DNA of 7,972 nt from DATJYV01 sp035499415 (GCA_035499415.1 DATJYV010000019.1:1-7972); one strand, 5' to 3'; shown: positions 1 to 7,410, counted from the stretch's first letter. The notes: generated by a model not told the origin, from the letters alone. Translations and numbers: made by a program.

Positions 1-2
1 CA

Positions 3-599
3 CAACCAGCCGCAAGGCCCCTGGGGCAGTTTACAAAAATCATCAACGTCCGCGCCAGCAACACGAACGAGTTTGCGGTGACGCTCATCGACCCCCAACC
101 CGGCGCCAGCGTTCCCACGACGCTGCCCACATTTACGTGGAGCTCGTCGAACCCCACGAACACGATCTTCGTTTATGAAAATCTTCCAATCTATCATTCC
201 CCACAGGAAGCGATCACGGGAATTCCTTACCTGAAGACGGAGGTCGGCGGCGGAGTTTCAACTCTCACCTATCCCCCCAATGCACCCCGTCGACTGCAAC
301 AGGGGAAGAGTTACTACTGGTTCGTCCAGACGGACGTGCAGACCAATCGCGGGACCGAGACCCGGCAGAGCGAAATCCGCCTCTTCCGCGTGCAACTCTC
401 CGACCCCCTTTCGAACAACGTCGACCGGCTGTTGAATAATCTGGGAAGCGGCATTGCGGGGACGTACGGCACGCTCCTCAGTCTCGGCTGGACGCCGGCC
501 CGTGTCACCCTTGACGGGAAAACGCTCAGTCTCGATGATCTGAATGCCCTTCTCAGCACCCTCAACGAACAGAAAATAAAAGATTTCCATGTCGAGTGA
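3..599 (+). CDS. Secreted Fn3/Ig-like domain protein, 5'-truncated by window edge
   Basis: Only the C-terminal part is present. The frame is open to the left edge, so the GTG at 78 is an internal codon and the true start lies outside the window. The visible 198 residues begin with a short segment ending in NEFAVTLIDPQPGASV. This is followed by a beta-sandwich pattern: a PxxGASV turn, a PTFTWSSS strand, alternating hydrophobic strands, then LQQGKSYYWFVQT and a closing RLFRVQL strand. The order 'P..G..V, PTFxW, L..G..YYW.V, F.V' is typical of fibronectin-III/Ig-like domains in secreted or cell-surface proteins of the FCB group. The last 65 or so residues look helical (DRLLNNLG, LDDLNALLSTLNEQ) and match nothing I recognise. 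The stop lies 34 bases before the FecR-domain gene, so the two probably share a transcript. The fold is inferred and the function is unknown. Confidence 0.75.
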   Translation, partial: QPAARPLGQFTKIINVRASNTNEFAVTLIDPQPGASVPTTLPTFTWSSSNPTNTIFVYENLPIYHSPQEAITGIPYLKTEVGGGVSTLTYPPNAPRRLQQGKSYYWFVQTDVQTNRGTETRQSEIRLFRVQLSDPLSNNVDRLLNNLGSGIAGTYGTLLSLGWTPARVTLDGKTLSLDDLNALLSTLNEQKIKDFHVE

Positions 600-620
600 C
601 GTGGACCGTCATGACCGGAC

Positions 621-626
621 AAGGAG
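621..626 (+). promoter_or_regulatory. Shine-Dalgarno AAGGAG deciding the FecR-like start
   Basis: AAGGAG lies 7 bases before the ATG at 634. It favours that start over the in-frame ATG at 589, which overlaps the end of the preceding gene and has no such motif. Confidence 0.75.
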
Positions 627-633
627 AAATTCA

Positions 634-1383
634 ATGAAACAGACACGAACGTTCATTCTCGCCCTCGGCATTCTCTTGCTGATCCTGAGTCCTGCGTGGA
701 GACAGCAACAGGAGAAGAGGGACATACAGGCCGTTGTCGTGAAGGTCGTGAACGGCGTTACAAAGAAGACGGGGACGACAACGGGATGGCAAAAAGCGAT
801 CGCAGCAGACCGGCTGGCCAGCGGTTACCAGGTGAAGACCGACGACGGATCGGCAGCCATCGTTCGGTTCGTGGACCAGAGCACGATCATCGTGCGTGCC
901 AAGTCGATCGTGACAATCACGGGAAAGGTTCGCGGGAAGGAGATTCTCGACCGTGACGTGTACACGGACCGGGGCAATGTGCAGTTCACGGTGAAGAAAC
1001 AGGAGAGTGAGGAGTTCAAGTTTTCATCGCCGGTTTCGGTTGCCTCCATTCGCGGCACGACGGGCGCCTATCAATCCGGCGACAGCACGAGCGATCTTAT
1101 CATCAACGAAGGACTCGCAACATTTACCAACCTGTTTTCGAACCAATCCAAAGATGTCGGAACGGGACAGACCGGACATATTTACGGCCAAAATTTCGAT
1201 GTCCACAACTCCACGCCGAATGAGCACAACAATGGATCCTCGACCTCCGACCTCTCGACGGGACAGGGAACCGGCGGACAGACAACCGGTCAGCAGGGCC
1301 AGGGGACGACGAAACAACTCATCATTTACGGTCAGGACGCCAACGGGCAGCTGAAGAAGATCGTCATCGATATCCAGCAATAG
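634..1383 (+). CDS. Exported FecR-domain protein with Gly/Thr/Gln-rich tail
   Basis: This 249-residue protein starts MKQTR and continues with a hydrophobic segment (about residues 6-22). That segment has no clear AxA cleavage site and no lipobox Cys, so it could be a signal peptide or an uncleaved membrane anchor. A FecR-type domain spans about residues 35-150. It shows LASGYQVKTDDGSAAIVRF, then DQSTIIVRAKSIVTI, and then the family's hallmark near VASIRGTTGAY (residues 136-146). Residues 195-226 are a low-complexity Ser/Gly/Thr/Gln linker. The last 24 residues form a hydrophobic/charged strand pair (KQLIIYG, LKKIVIDIQQ). Classical FecR is an inner-membrane sigma regulator, but no sigma factor, TonB receptor or cytoplasmic anti-sigma domain is visible here. 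This is more likely a stand-alone periplasmic or surface FecR-domain protein, a common but uncharacterised type. The upstream gene ends 34 bases earlier, and a terminator follows the stop. Confidence 0.85.
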   Translation: MKQTRTFILALGILLLILSPAWRQQQEKRDIQAVVVKVVNGVTKKTGTTTGWQKAIAADRLASGYQVKTDDGSAAIVRFVDQSTIIVRAKSIVTITGKVRGKEILDRDVYTDRGNVQFTVKKQESEEFKFSSPVSVASIRGTTGAYQSGDSTSDLIINEGLATFTNLFSNQSKDVGTGQTGHIYGQNFDVHNSTPNEHNNGSSTSDLSTGQGTGGQTTGQQGQGTTKQLIIYGQDANGQLKKIVIDIQQ

Positions 1384-1409
1384 CATCCCTCCGAACCGCG
1401 ATTCCTCTC

Positions 1410-1438
1410 TTGATTTCAGCGGAGAGTTTTCCTACATT
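1410..1438 (+). promoter_or_regulatory. Possible promoter for the barrel-cyclase unit
   Basis: TTGATT (1410-1415) and TACATT (1433-1438) are separated by 17 bases, and each matches the sigma-70 consensus at 4 of 6 positions. The same TACATTTT also resembles the Bacteroidota -7 element TAnnTTTG, with a TTG about 20 bases upstream. Transcription would begin near 1445, inside the left arm of the hairpin at 1441. Transcripts from here would therefore largely lack the terminator stem. The assignment is by consensus matching only and is weak. Confidence 0.3.
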
Positions 1439-1440
1439 TT

Positions 1441-1476
1441 CCGGCAGAGTTGAAAAAGCCCTGCCGGTTTTTGTTT
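1441..1476 (+). terminator. Rho-independent terminator after the FecR-like gene
   Basis: A perfect 7-bp stem (CCGGCAG at 1441-1447 with CTGCCGG at 1461-1467) encloses a 13-base loop. It is followed directly by TTTTTGTTT at 1468-1476. It lies 57 bases after the FecR-like stop and about 55 bases before the next start, so it probably separates the two transcription units. Confidence 0.8.
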
Positions 1477-1517
1477 CTCCGTGGTTGATATTCGCTCGCT
1501 CGTAATCCGCTCAAACA

Positions 1518-1523
1518 AGAAGG
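1518..1523 (+). promoter_or_regulatory. Shine-Dalgarno AGAAGG deciding the barrel-protein start
   Basis: AGAAGG lies 8 bases before the ATG at 1532, whose product begins with a clean signal peptide. The alternative in-frame ATG at 1526 is only 2 bases from it. The GTG at 1481 would put a polar stretch before the signal peptide. Confidence 0.7.
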
Positions 1524-1531
1524 TGATGTTC

Positions 1532-4090
1532 ATGAAATCCTACCGCTTCTCCGTTCTCCTTGCCATGCTCATCTCCGCCCCGGGCATTGCGGCGGCCCAG
1601 GCAATCCCTCTCGTCCAAAAGGTCAACATCGGCAACGCCGTTGAAAACAAGCCGCTGACGATCGGTGTCGACCTCACGCAGAATTCCAACATTCTGAAGC
1701 TTACGCTCAAGTATCGCTCCTTTGGAGAGAGCGCGTACCGCGAGGTCGAGATGCTGTTCACCGGCAGGACTGCGTCCGTCACTCTTCCGGGCACCGCCAT
1801 ATTCCCCCCTTATATCGAGTATTTCATTCAAGTGGACCTTGCAGGAGGGAAGCGGGAATTCTACCCGATGGTCGAAGGGGAGACGACTCCGGACAGCCGC
1901 GGACCGGAATCCAATCCGCTCCAAATTCAGGTGAAACCGCAGGATCCGAGAGACCTCGAGGCGGTCATCATGAGCCCCGAGCCGGGAGAATCCGTTGCGA
2001 TCGAGGACCTCGGAGTGGCTGTTTCGCTGTTCGATGCGTCCAGCGCCGTCAATCGAGCCGCGACGAAATTGTACCTCGACAACATCGACGTCACGGCCTC
2101 CGCCATCCGCGACGCAGACCTCATCACGTACGTTCCGAAAAATTTCCAGACCCCTCTTGCCCTCGGCGCACACTTTCTCAAGGTCGAGCTCTACGACACG
2201 ACGGGCAAGCTGTATCACACGATTGAATCGAATTTCATCCTCTCCACCGCGGCCGCGGTCGCCGAGGAGCGCGCGCGTCTTCAGGGGGGCGGGAATGCAC
2301 AGCTCGAGTACCGGAATGAAGATTTAAGTTCGGGAAACACGACGTACCTTCGGGGCGATCTTCGGACGGACGAAACGTACAGCTTCACGAGCTTCGGCGC
2401 AAGCGCGCACCTGGACAACCAGGACAAACCGAGTCTTCAGCCGCAAAACCGTTTTCTTCTGTATGGGGATGCGAAGTATCTTCGCGTCGAAGTCGGCGAC
2501 GCCTTTCCCAAGTTTCCGAGTCTCGTTGTGAGCGGCCAGCGCGTCCGCGGGGTCAACGCAAGTCTTGCGACCGGCTACTTCAACGTGGACGCGGCAATGG
2601 GCCAGACGGAACGAGCTGTCGAGGGCGTGCTTGCAGACACGCTTATTCACTACCCCGACGCATCGTCGGCCGCCGCGCGCCCCCAGAACACCATCAAGGC
2701 CGGAACGGATTCTCTCACCTATCAGGCGTTCTCGCAAGGAACGTATGCTCGGAATTTCCTTGCCGTGCGTCCGAGCTTCGGCAGCGGAGAGAACTTTCAA
2801 CTCGGGTTTACGTTCATGCACTCCAAGGACGACATGAGCTCGATCCAATACGGAATCCTGCCTGCCGAAAATCTCGTGGGGGCAACGGACCTGACGATCG
2901 CGTTCGACGACCAGCACTTCAAGTGGGAGACGCAGGCGGCCGTGGGAATCGAAAACTCCGATATCTCGGGGGGAAGCTTTACGCAGGCCAACTACGATTC
3001 GCTGAAGTACCACGTCCACGTCGTCTCGGGTCCGGACTCGGCCCAAAATTACTCCGACTCCGTGAAGGCGTACAAAGATGGATCAGACCTGGAAAAACTC
3101 GGAAAGGTCGTGGACAAGTACATCACCGTGAACGGGAACCTTCAGCCGAATAACCCTGTCGCCTCTGGCCTGCCGGGTGTTTCCATGGAGAGCGCCTTGT
3201 CGCTGAACTACTTCAACAATTTCCTGCGCGCGATGTTTTACCGGCGCGGCGCGGCGTATATCTCGTTTGGCAATGAATTCCTCCAGACGGACATCCAGGG
3301 TGTGCAGGTATCCGACTACCTCCGGATGTTTTCGAACAAGGCCTTCCTTGCGGTCTCGTATGAGCAGAAGAACGACAACACCGCAAACACGAAAGAAGTA
3401 ACGACGTACTACAAGAACCTCAACACAACCTTGACGCTGAGCCCGGGCGTTGACATACCTTCATTCCAGGTCGGATACGGATTCTTCACCCGGAATGCGG
3501 ACCTGGATGAGGCGACGCGGCTCCTCACGGAGAACAGGCCGGATAGTTCGTCCATCGCCAAGTCGGCGGACGAAATCACGACACGCTACTTGTTCTCGGG
3601 AAGCTATGACTTTGTCGCCGGAATCCGGCACACGGCAACGCTCAGCTTCAACCTCGCTTCGAAGACCGACAACACCTTTTTCAAGAGAAATCAGTCGAAC
3701 CTGTATCTGCAGGCCGGGATTGCCTCCACGTTCAGCATCCCGCTCACCACTACGTTCTCGGTTGTCTTCAGCCAGAACAAAAGCGAGTACGAAGCATTCT
3801 ACGGGTCGACGGATTCATTGTTCATCAATCAGGACAGCTCGCTCGTCAGCACGCCGTTCAATTACACAACCGTCAACATCGGGGCACGTTACCGCATGAT
3901 GGACAACAATCTTGAGCTCGCCTCGATGCTCAGCCCGTCATTCGGGGCCTTCAAACGCACGACCGTCCAGGTGGGGGCAAACTATACGTACATGGTCCGG
4001 CATACGTTCGCGTTCTCCGCACAGTACGACCTCAACTCCGGCATCGCGAACGACACCATCATCAGTTTCATTTACCGCCTAAATTTCTGA
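1532..4090 (+). CDS. Large exported outer-membrane beta-barrel protein with N-terminal Ig-like region
   Basis: The 852-residue product starts with a strong signal peptide (MKSYRFSVLLAMLISAPG...) and probably cleaves after AAAQA at residue 24. Residues of about 25-245 look like two beta-sandwich domains. The first has LKLTLKYRSFGE and the second begins at SPEPGESV and ends FLKVELYDTTG, typical of Ig-like domains. From about residue 260 to the end the protein is made of alternating strands rich in aromatic residues, Gly, Ser and Asn, and it ends FIYRLNF. A C-terminal Phe after alternating residues is the usual outer-membrane barrel insertion signal. A conserved-looking block VEVGDAFPKFPSLVVSGQRVRG (residues 319-340, in two pieces) sits early in the barrel. 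No TonB box or plug domain is visible, so it is unlikely to be a TonB receptor. It is the first gene of a unit with the cyclase 11 bases downstream. I do not recognise the family, and the substrate or ligand is unknown. Confidence 0.85.
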   Translation: MKSYRFSVLLAMLISAPGIAAAQAIPLVQKVNIGNAVENKPLTIGVDLTQNSNILKLTLKYRSFGESAYREVEMLFTGRTASVTLPGTAIFPPYIEYFIQVDLAGGKREFYPMVEGETTPDSRGPESNPLQIQVKPQDPRDLEAVIMSPEPGESVAIEDLGVAVSLFDASSAVNRAATKLYLDNIDVTASAIRDADLITYVPKNFQTPLALGAHFLKVELYDTTGKLYHTIESNFILSTAAAVAEERARLQGGGNAQLEYRNEDLSSGNTTYLRGDLRTDETYSFTSFGASAHLDNQDKPSLQPQNRFLLYGDAKYLRVEVGDAFPKFPSLVVSGQRVRGVNASLATGYFNVDAAMGQTERAVEGVLADTLIHYPDASSAAARPQNTIKAGTDSLTYQAFSQGTYARNFLAVRPSFGSGENFQLGFTFMHSKDDMSSIQYGILPAENLVGATDLTIAFDDQHFKWETQAAVGIENSDISGGSFTQANYDSLKYHVHVVSGPDSAQNYSDSVKAYKDGSDLEKLGKVVDKYITVNGNLQPNNPVASGLPGVSMESALSLNYFNNFLRAMFYRRGAAYISFGNEFLQTDIQGVQVSDYLRMFSNKAFLAVSYEQKNDNTANTKEVTTYYKNLNTTLTLSPGVDIPSFQVGYGFFTRNADLDEATRLLTENRPDSSSIAKSADEITTRYLFSGSYDFVAGIRHTATLSFNLASKTDNTFFKRNQSNLYLQAGIASTFSIPLTTTFSVVFSQNKSEYEAFYGSTDSLFINQDSSLVSTPFNYTTVNIGARYRMMDNNLELASMLSPSFGAFKRTTVQVGANYTYMVRHTFAFSAQYDLNSGIANDTIISFIYRLNF

Positions 4091-4101
4091 CTGTTACCTC
4101 C

Positions 4102-6309
4102 ATGTTCTCATCCGGCATAATGAAGAAGTTGCTCCCCGTCCTGACGAAAGTCGGGATCGGCCTGGGGATTGGATTGTTCATTGTCATCCTCACCGAGGGA
4201 TGGTTCTTCGAGATCGGATTCCTCAAGAACATCGACCTGCTGACCGTCGATATCCGCTATCAGCGCCGGTATGACGGCCTGGACCCCGCAGCCCAGGATC
4301 GACTGAAAAATACCGGAGACGTCGTCATCGTCGGAATTTCCGATGAGGACCTCAAGGCGATGCCGCGGACCTTTCCGTTCCCGAGAGATTACTACGCACA
4401 CATCATCGAAAACCTCAACAATGCGGGGGCCCGCGTCATCGTGTTTGATATGACGTTCTCGTCTCCCCGCGAGGGGGACACGCTGTTGCACAGCGTTTTG
4501 CAGAAGTACAACAACGTCGTCCTCGCGACCGAGGTGCAGACCGGGTCATCCAACGAATTTGCCGAAGTCCGGTCCCTCGGCGAAGAAACGTACAACAACG
4601 TCTTCTACGACGTCGACAAAAATATCGGCGTGGTGAACATCCACAAGGACCGTGACGATGTCTGCCGGTCGTATCTTCCCCTCGTCACTGTCGGCAATAA
4701 CCTCACGCCCACGCTGGCCTTTGCGGCGCTCGACCGAAACTTCAACCTTCCCCCTCTTTCGCGCGTCAAGATCACCGACGATTACTTTGTGCTGAAGAAC
4801 CGCGAAATCCCGAAGAACGACCCGACAAATTTTACGCTCAACTACTACGGACCCGACCACACGTTCCGCTACATCCCGTTCGCCCAGGTGATCGACGATT
4901 CGACGTTCGAAACAAAGGACGAACAGGACCTCGGTACTCAGCTGAACATGTTCGACGACGCCACCCGGGCTCTGGTAAAAAACAAGGTTGTGGTCGTCGG
5001 TTCGCTGATGGCCGAAGAACGCGACTATCACAATGTCCCGATCTACAAGGAGGACCGCGGCAAGAAGAATTACGCGATGAACGGAGTCGAAATCCACGCG
5101 ACGGCCATTCAAAACGTCATCGACGGGAGCTTCGTCACACGCCTGGACCAGGGGACGGAGGTCGCGCTCATTCTGATTCTTTCCGCCCTTGCCTTTTACG
5201 GCATCCTCGCCTTCAAGCAAATCCGGCTCAAGCATGCGTGGATGCTCGAGGTCGCCGGGGCGGTGCTGGTCCTTCTGTTCATCGTCGGCATTTTCGAGCT
5301 CTCGGTCGCGCTCTTTTCCAGCAACAGCATCCTGATCAATATTGTGACGCCCAGTCTGGCGGTTGCCTTCTCGTACATCGGGACCGCGGCGTACCAGTAT
5401 CTCGCAGAGCGTCAGCAGAAGGCGATGATCAAGAACGTCTTCTCGCATTATCTCAACCCCGCCGTCGTCAACCTCCTCGTCAAAGACCCGGACAAGGCGA
5501 AGCTCGGCGGCGACCGCAGGGAGTTGACGATCTTCTTCTCCGACATCGCAAGCTTCACGACGATATCGGAACATTTCCAAAATCATCCGGAGGGGCTCGT
5601 CGAGCTCCTGAATGAATATCTGGACGAGATGACCTCGCTGGTGCTGAAGTATGACGGGACGCTCGATAAATATGAGGGGGACGCGTTGATGGCGTTCTGG
5701 GGCGCTCCCATCCCGCAGAAAGACCACGCGCTCCGGACCTGTTATGCGGCGCTCGACATGCAGAAGCGCCTGGCGGAACTGCGTCCAAAATGGAAAAAAG
5801 AGGGGAAGCCGGAACTTGCGGCCCGGTGCGGGGTTAATACCGGAATTGTGATCGTCGGAAATATGGGCGGGAAGGATCGATTCGACTATACCGTGATCGG
5901 CGACAGCGTCAACCTTGCCTCGCGCCTCGAGGGAGCGAACAAGCAGTACGGGTCGAAGATCATGATCAGCGACATGACATATCAGCAGGTCAAGGGGAAG
6001 GTGATGGTGAGGGAGCTGGACCTCATTCAAGTGAAGGGGAAAACGGAGCCGGTCAAAGTCTTCGAGCTTCTTGGAAAGTCGGACATGCCGATGACCGATG
6101 CCCAGAAGCAGTCGCTCGAGCTTTATCACGAGGGCATCAAATTGTACCGCGAGCGGAAATGGGAGGAGGCAATCGCGTACATGGGGCAGGCACACACGCT
6201 GGACCCGACCTGCTATGTCGCGCAAATCTACAGCGAACGCGCGGGGCTTTACAAGCTCACGCCGCCCCCCGCCGAGTGGAACGGCGTCTTTGTCATGACG
6301 ACCAAGTAG
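4102..6309 (+). CDS. CHASE2-domain class III adenylate cyclase with TPR-like tail
   Basis: This inner-membrane enzyme is predicted to make cAMP from ATP in response to a periplasmic signal. Numbering is from the ATG at 4102; an ATG six codons on (4120) is equally possible, as neither has a Shine-Dalgarno. One membrane helix (about 14-34) precedes a CHASE2 sensor domain (about 40-345). Three more helices follow (about 354-372, 381-402, 410-430), the standard CHASE2 layout. After a linker with VFSHYLNPAVV comes the catalytic domain (about 475-655). Visible active-site residues are metal-binding D481 (FFSDIASFT) and D527 (YEGDALMAFWG), ATP-selecting K523, and transition-state N604 and R608 (DSVNLASR). 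T597 replaces the usual purine-binding Asp, which places it in class IIIb. The end (about 675-735) has one TPR-like helical pair and a PPPAEWNGVFV tail. No inactivating substitution is seen. It lies 11 bases after the barrel gene, so co-transcription and perhaps translational coupling are likely. Confidence 0.93.
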   Translation: MFSSGIMKKLLPVLTKVGIGLGIGLFIVILTEGWFFEIGFLKNIDLLTVDIRYQRRYDGLDPAAQDRLKNTGDVVIVGISDEDLKAMPRTFPFPRDYYAHIIENLNNAGARVIVFDMTFSSPREGDTLLHSVLQKYNNVVLATEVQTGSSNEFAEVRSLGEETYNNVFYDVDKNIGVVNIHKDRDDVCRSYLPLVTVGNNLTPTLAFAALDRNFNLPPLSRVKITDDYFVLKNREIPKNDPTNFTLNYYGPDHTFRYIPFAQVIDDSTFETKDEQDLGTQLNMFDDATRALVKNKVVVVGSLMAEERDYHNVPIYKEDRGKKNYAMNGVEIHATAIQNVIDGSFVTRLDQGTEVALILILSALAFYGILAFKQIRLKHAWMLEVAGAVLVLLFIVGIFELSVALFSSNSILINIVTPSLAVAFSYIGTAAYQYLAERQQKAMIKNVFSHYLNPAVVNLLVKDPDKAKLGGDRRELTIFFSDIASFTTISEHFQNHPEGLVELLNEYLDEMTSLVLKYDGTLDKYEGDALMAFWGAPIPQKDHALRTCYAALDMQKRLAELRPKWKKEGKPELAARCGVNTGIVIVGNMGGKDRFDYTVIGDSVNLASRLEGANKQYGSKIMISDMTYQQVKGKVMVRELDLIQVKGKTEPVKVFELLGKSDMPMTDAQKQSLELYHEGIKLYRERKWEEAIAYMGQAHTLDPTCYVAQIYSERAGLYKLTPPPAEWNGVFVMTTK

Positions 6310-6324
6310 TTTGTTTCACCGCCG

Positions 6325-6356
6325 AAAAAAACCCGGGAGCACATCCCGGGTTTTTT
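6325..6356. terminator. Bidirectional terminator between convergent genes
   Basis: A perfect 7-bp stem CCCGGGA/TCCCGGG (6332-6338 with 6344-6350) has a 5-base loop. It is flanked by seven A on the left and six T on the right, so it gives a T-tract on both strands. It lies 15 bases after the cyclase stop and 27 bases beyond the stop of the minus-strand PorV-like gene, and can serve both. Confidence 0.92.
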
Positions 6357-6383
6357 GTTTTCTGGCGTTGCGCGAGCCGCCTC

Positions 6384-7406
6384 CTACTCGCTGTTCCCCC
6401 GAAGAAATTTCTGTTCCTGAAGCATCAGGCGGATCGAGATTCGGTGGGTGTCGCCCAGATCGTTGTCCTGGCCGAATCGGGCGAAGGAATAGTCGATATC
6501 CAGCTTCTTGAGGTGGACGCCGGCGCCGAGGGTGAGCTGTTTGACGTCGCTGTAGCCGACGCGCAGTGCGACGGTATGACGGAAATCGAACTCGAGGCCT
6601 TCATGCGGGTCGAGGCTTATTGGCCCCACGTTGGCGATGGACGCGAACTGGCGGTTTTCGCCGCGCACGTCGACGTCAATGACGGGCGCAAACCGGCCTC
6701 CGAACAGGTCGAAGAAATACGCTTCGCCGATCTTCAACGTTGGCGTGATGAGCTCGTTCGTGCCGGTCGACCATGCGACGAGGGTCGTTGTGATATCCTG
6801 GGCGTTGATGCCGATCCACAAATCGTTGAGGGGGGTGAACAGAATCCCGACGTCGAATCCCACACCCGTGGCGGAATACTCGGCCAGGGTCCGTCGAATA
6901 AACTTCACGTTTACGCCGTAGGAAAAGTCTTCCGACGATTTCTGGGCGTAGGAGAGATAGAAGGCCCAGTCGGCGGAGCTGAAGTAGGTGATCTGGCTGT
7001 AGTCGAGCCGGTCCGCATTGTCAAACACCCCGTTGCCGTTGTTATCGACCCACGCGTTGCGCGTATCGGGAATGCCGTCGACTCCGAGGCGAAGGACGGT
7101 CAGCGCCAGCGTGGCGTCGTTTCCGTACGGAATTGCCACGGCGCCAAAATCGTAGTTCACCAGGCTCCCGTAGCGTTCGTCATGCATCAGCATGACTTCG
7201 GGGTAGTTGAGCCGCGTCAAGGCGGCCGGATTCCAGTAGCCGGCGGAAGCGTCATCCGCCAATGCGACGTGAGCTCCCCCCAGGCCGAGCGCCCTGCCGC
7301 CAACGCCTATGGCCATGAATTCGCCCGCATAGGTTCCAATAACCTGGGACAGGAGCAAGCCCGCCGGCGAGAGCATCCCCAACAGGAAAATCACCCATCG
7401 TCTCAT
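6384..7406 (-). CDS. PorV/PorQ-family outer-membrane beta-barrel protein
   Basis: The 340-residue product begins MRRWVIFLLGMLSPAG, a signal peptide probably ending near residues 20-24. The N-terminus then shows the family hallmark: AGEFMAIGVGGRALGLGG (about 27-44) followed by ADDASAGYWNPAAL (50-63). This block is shared by PorV, PorQ and the older UPF0164 group. The remainder alternates strands of barrel type up to HRISIRLML, followed by a charged tail (QEQKFLRGNSE) instead of a terminal Phe. PorV proper is the outer-membrane shuttle of the type IX secretion system. FCB genomes often carry several paralogues of unproven role, so I do not assign porV. A 12-residue acidic loop DNNGNGVFDNAD (121-132) resembles a calcium-binding EF-hand loop inserted between strands. 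The ATG at 7406 is chosen because GGGAGGA precedes it. The TTG at 7451 and ATG at 7424 in the same frame would add residues that disrupt the signal peptide. Confidence 0.9.
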   Translation of the reverse strand: MRRWVIFLLGMLSPAGLLLSQVIGTYAGEFMAIGVGGRALGLGGAHVALADDASAGYWNPAALTRLNYPEVMLMHDERYGSLVNYDFGAVAIPYGNDATLALTVLRLGVDGIPDTRNAWVDNNGNGVFDNADRLDYSQITYFSSADWAFYLSYAQKSSEDFSYGVNVKFIRRTLAEYSATGVGFDVGILFTPLNDLWIGINAQDITTTLVAWSTGTNELITPTLKIGEAYFFDLFGGRFAPVIDVDVRGENRQFASIANVGPISLDPHEGLEFDFRHTVALRVGYSDVKQLTLGAGVHLKKLDIDYSFARFGQDNDLGDTHRISIRLMLQEQKFLRGNSE

Positions 7407-7410
7407 GGAG

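Noticed and set aside
589..633. Earlier start (ATG at 589) for the FecR-like gene, overlapping the preceding stop
   Set aside because: It would place 15 polar residues before the hydrophobic export segment and has no Shine-Dalgarno, whereas the ATG at 634 has AAGGAG 7 bases upstream.
1255..1315. Gly/Thr/Gln repeats in the FecR-like tail as a possible tandem-repeat element
   Set aside because: The repeats are irregular at the DNA level with no fixed unit. They look like a low-complexity protein linker.
1404..1430. A second hairpin after the FecR-like gene, CTCTC (1405-1409) with GAGAG (1422-1426), followed by TTTT
   Set aside because: The stem is only 5 bp with a 12-base loop and a 4-base T run. 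The hairpin at 1441-1476 is much stronger.
4546..6225. A 559-codon open frame on the minus strand opposite the cyclase gene
   Set aside because: It lies wholly antisense to a gene with an intact catalytic domain. Its product is rich in Arg, Asp, His and Val with no recognisable domain, and such shadows are expected in GC3-rich coding DNA.
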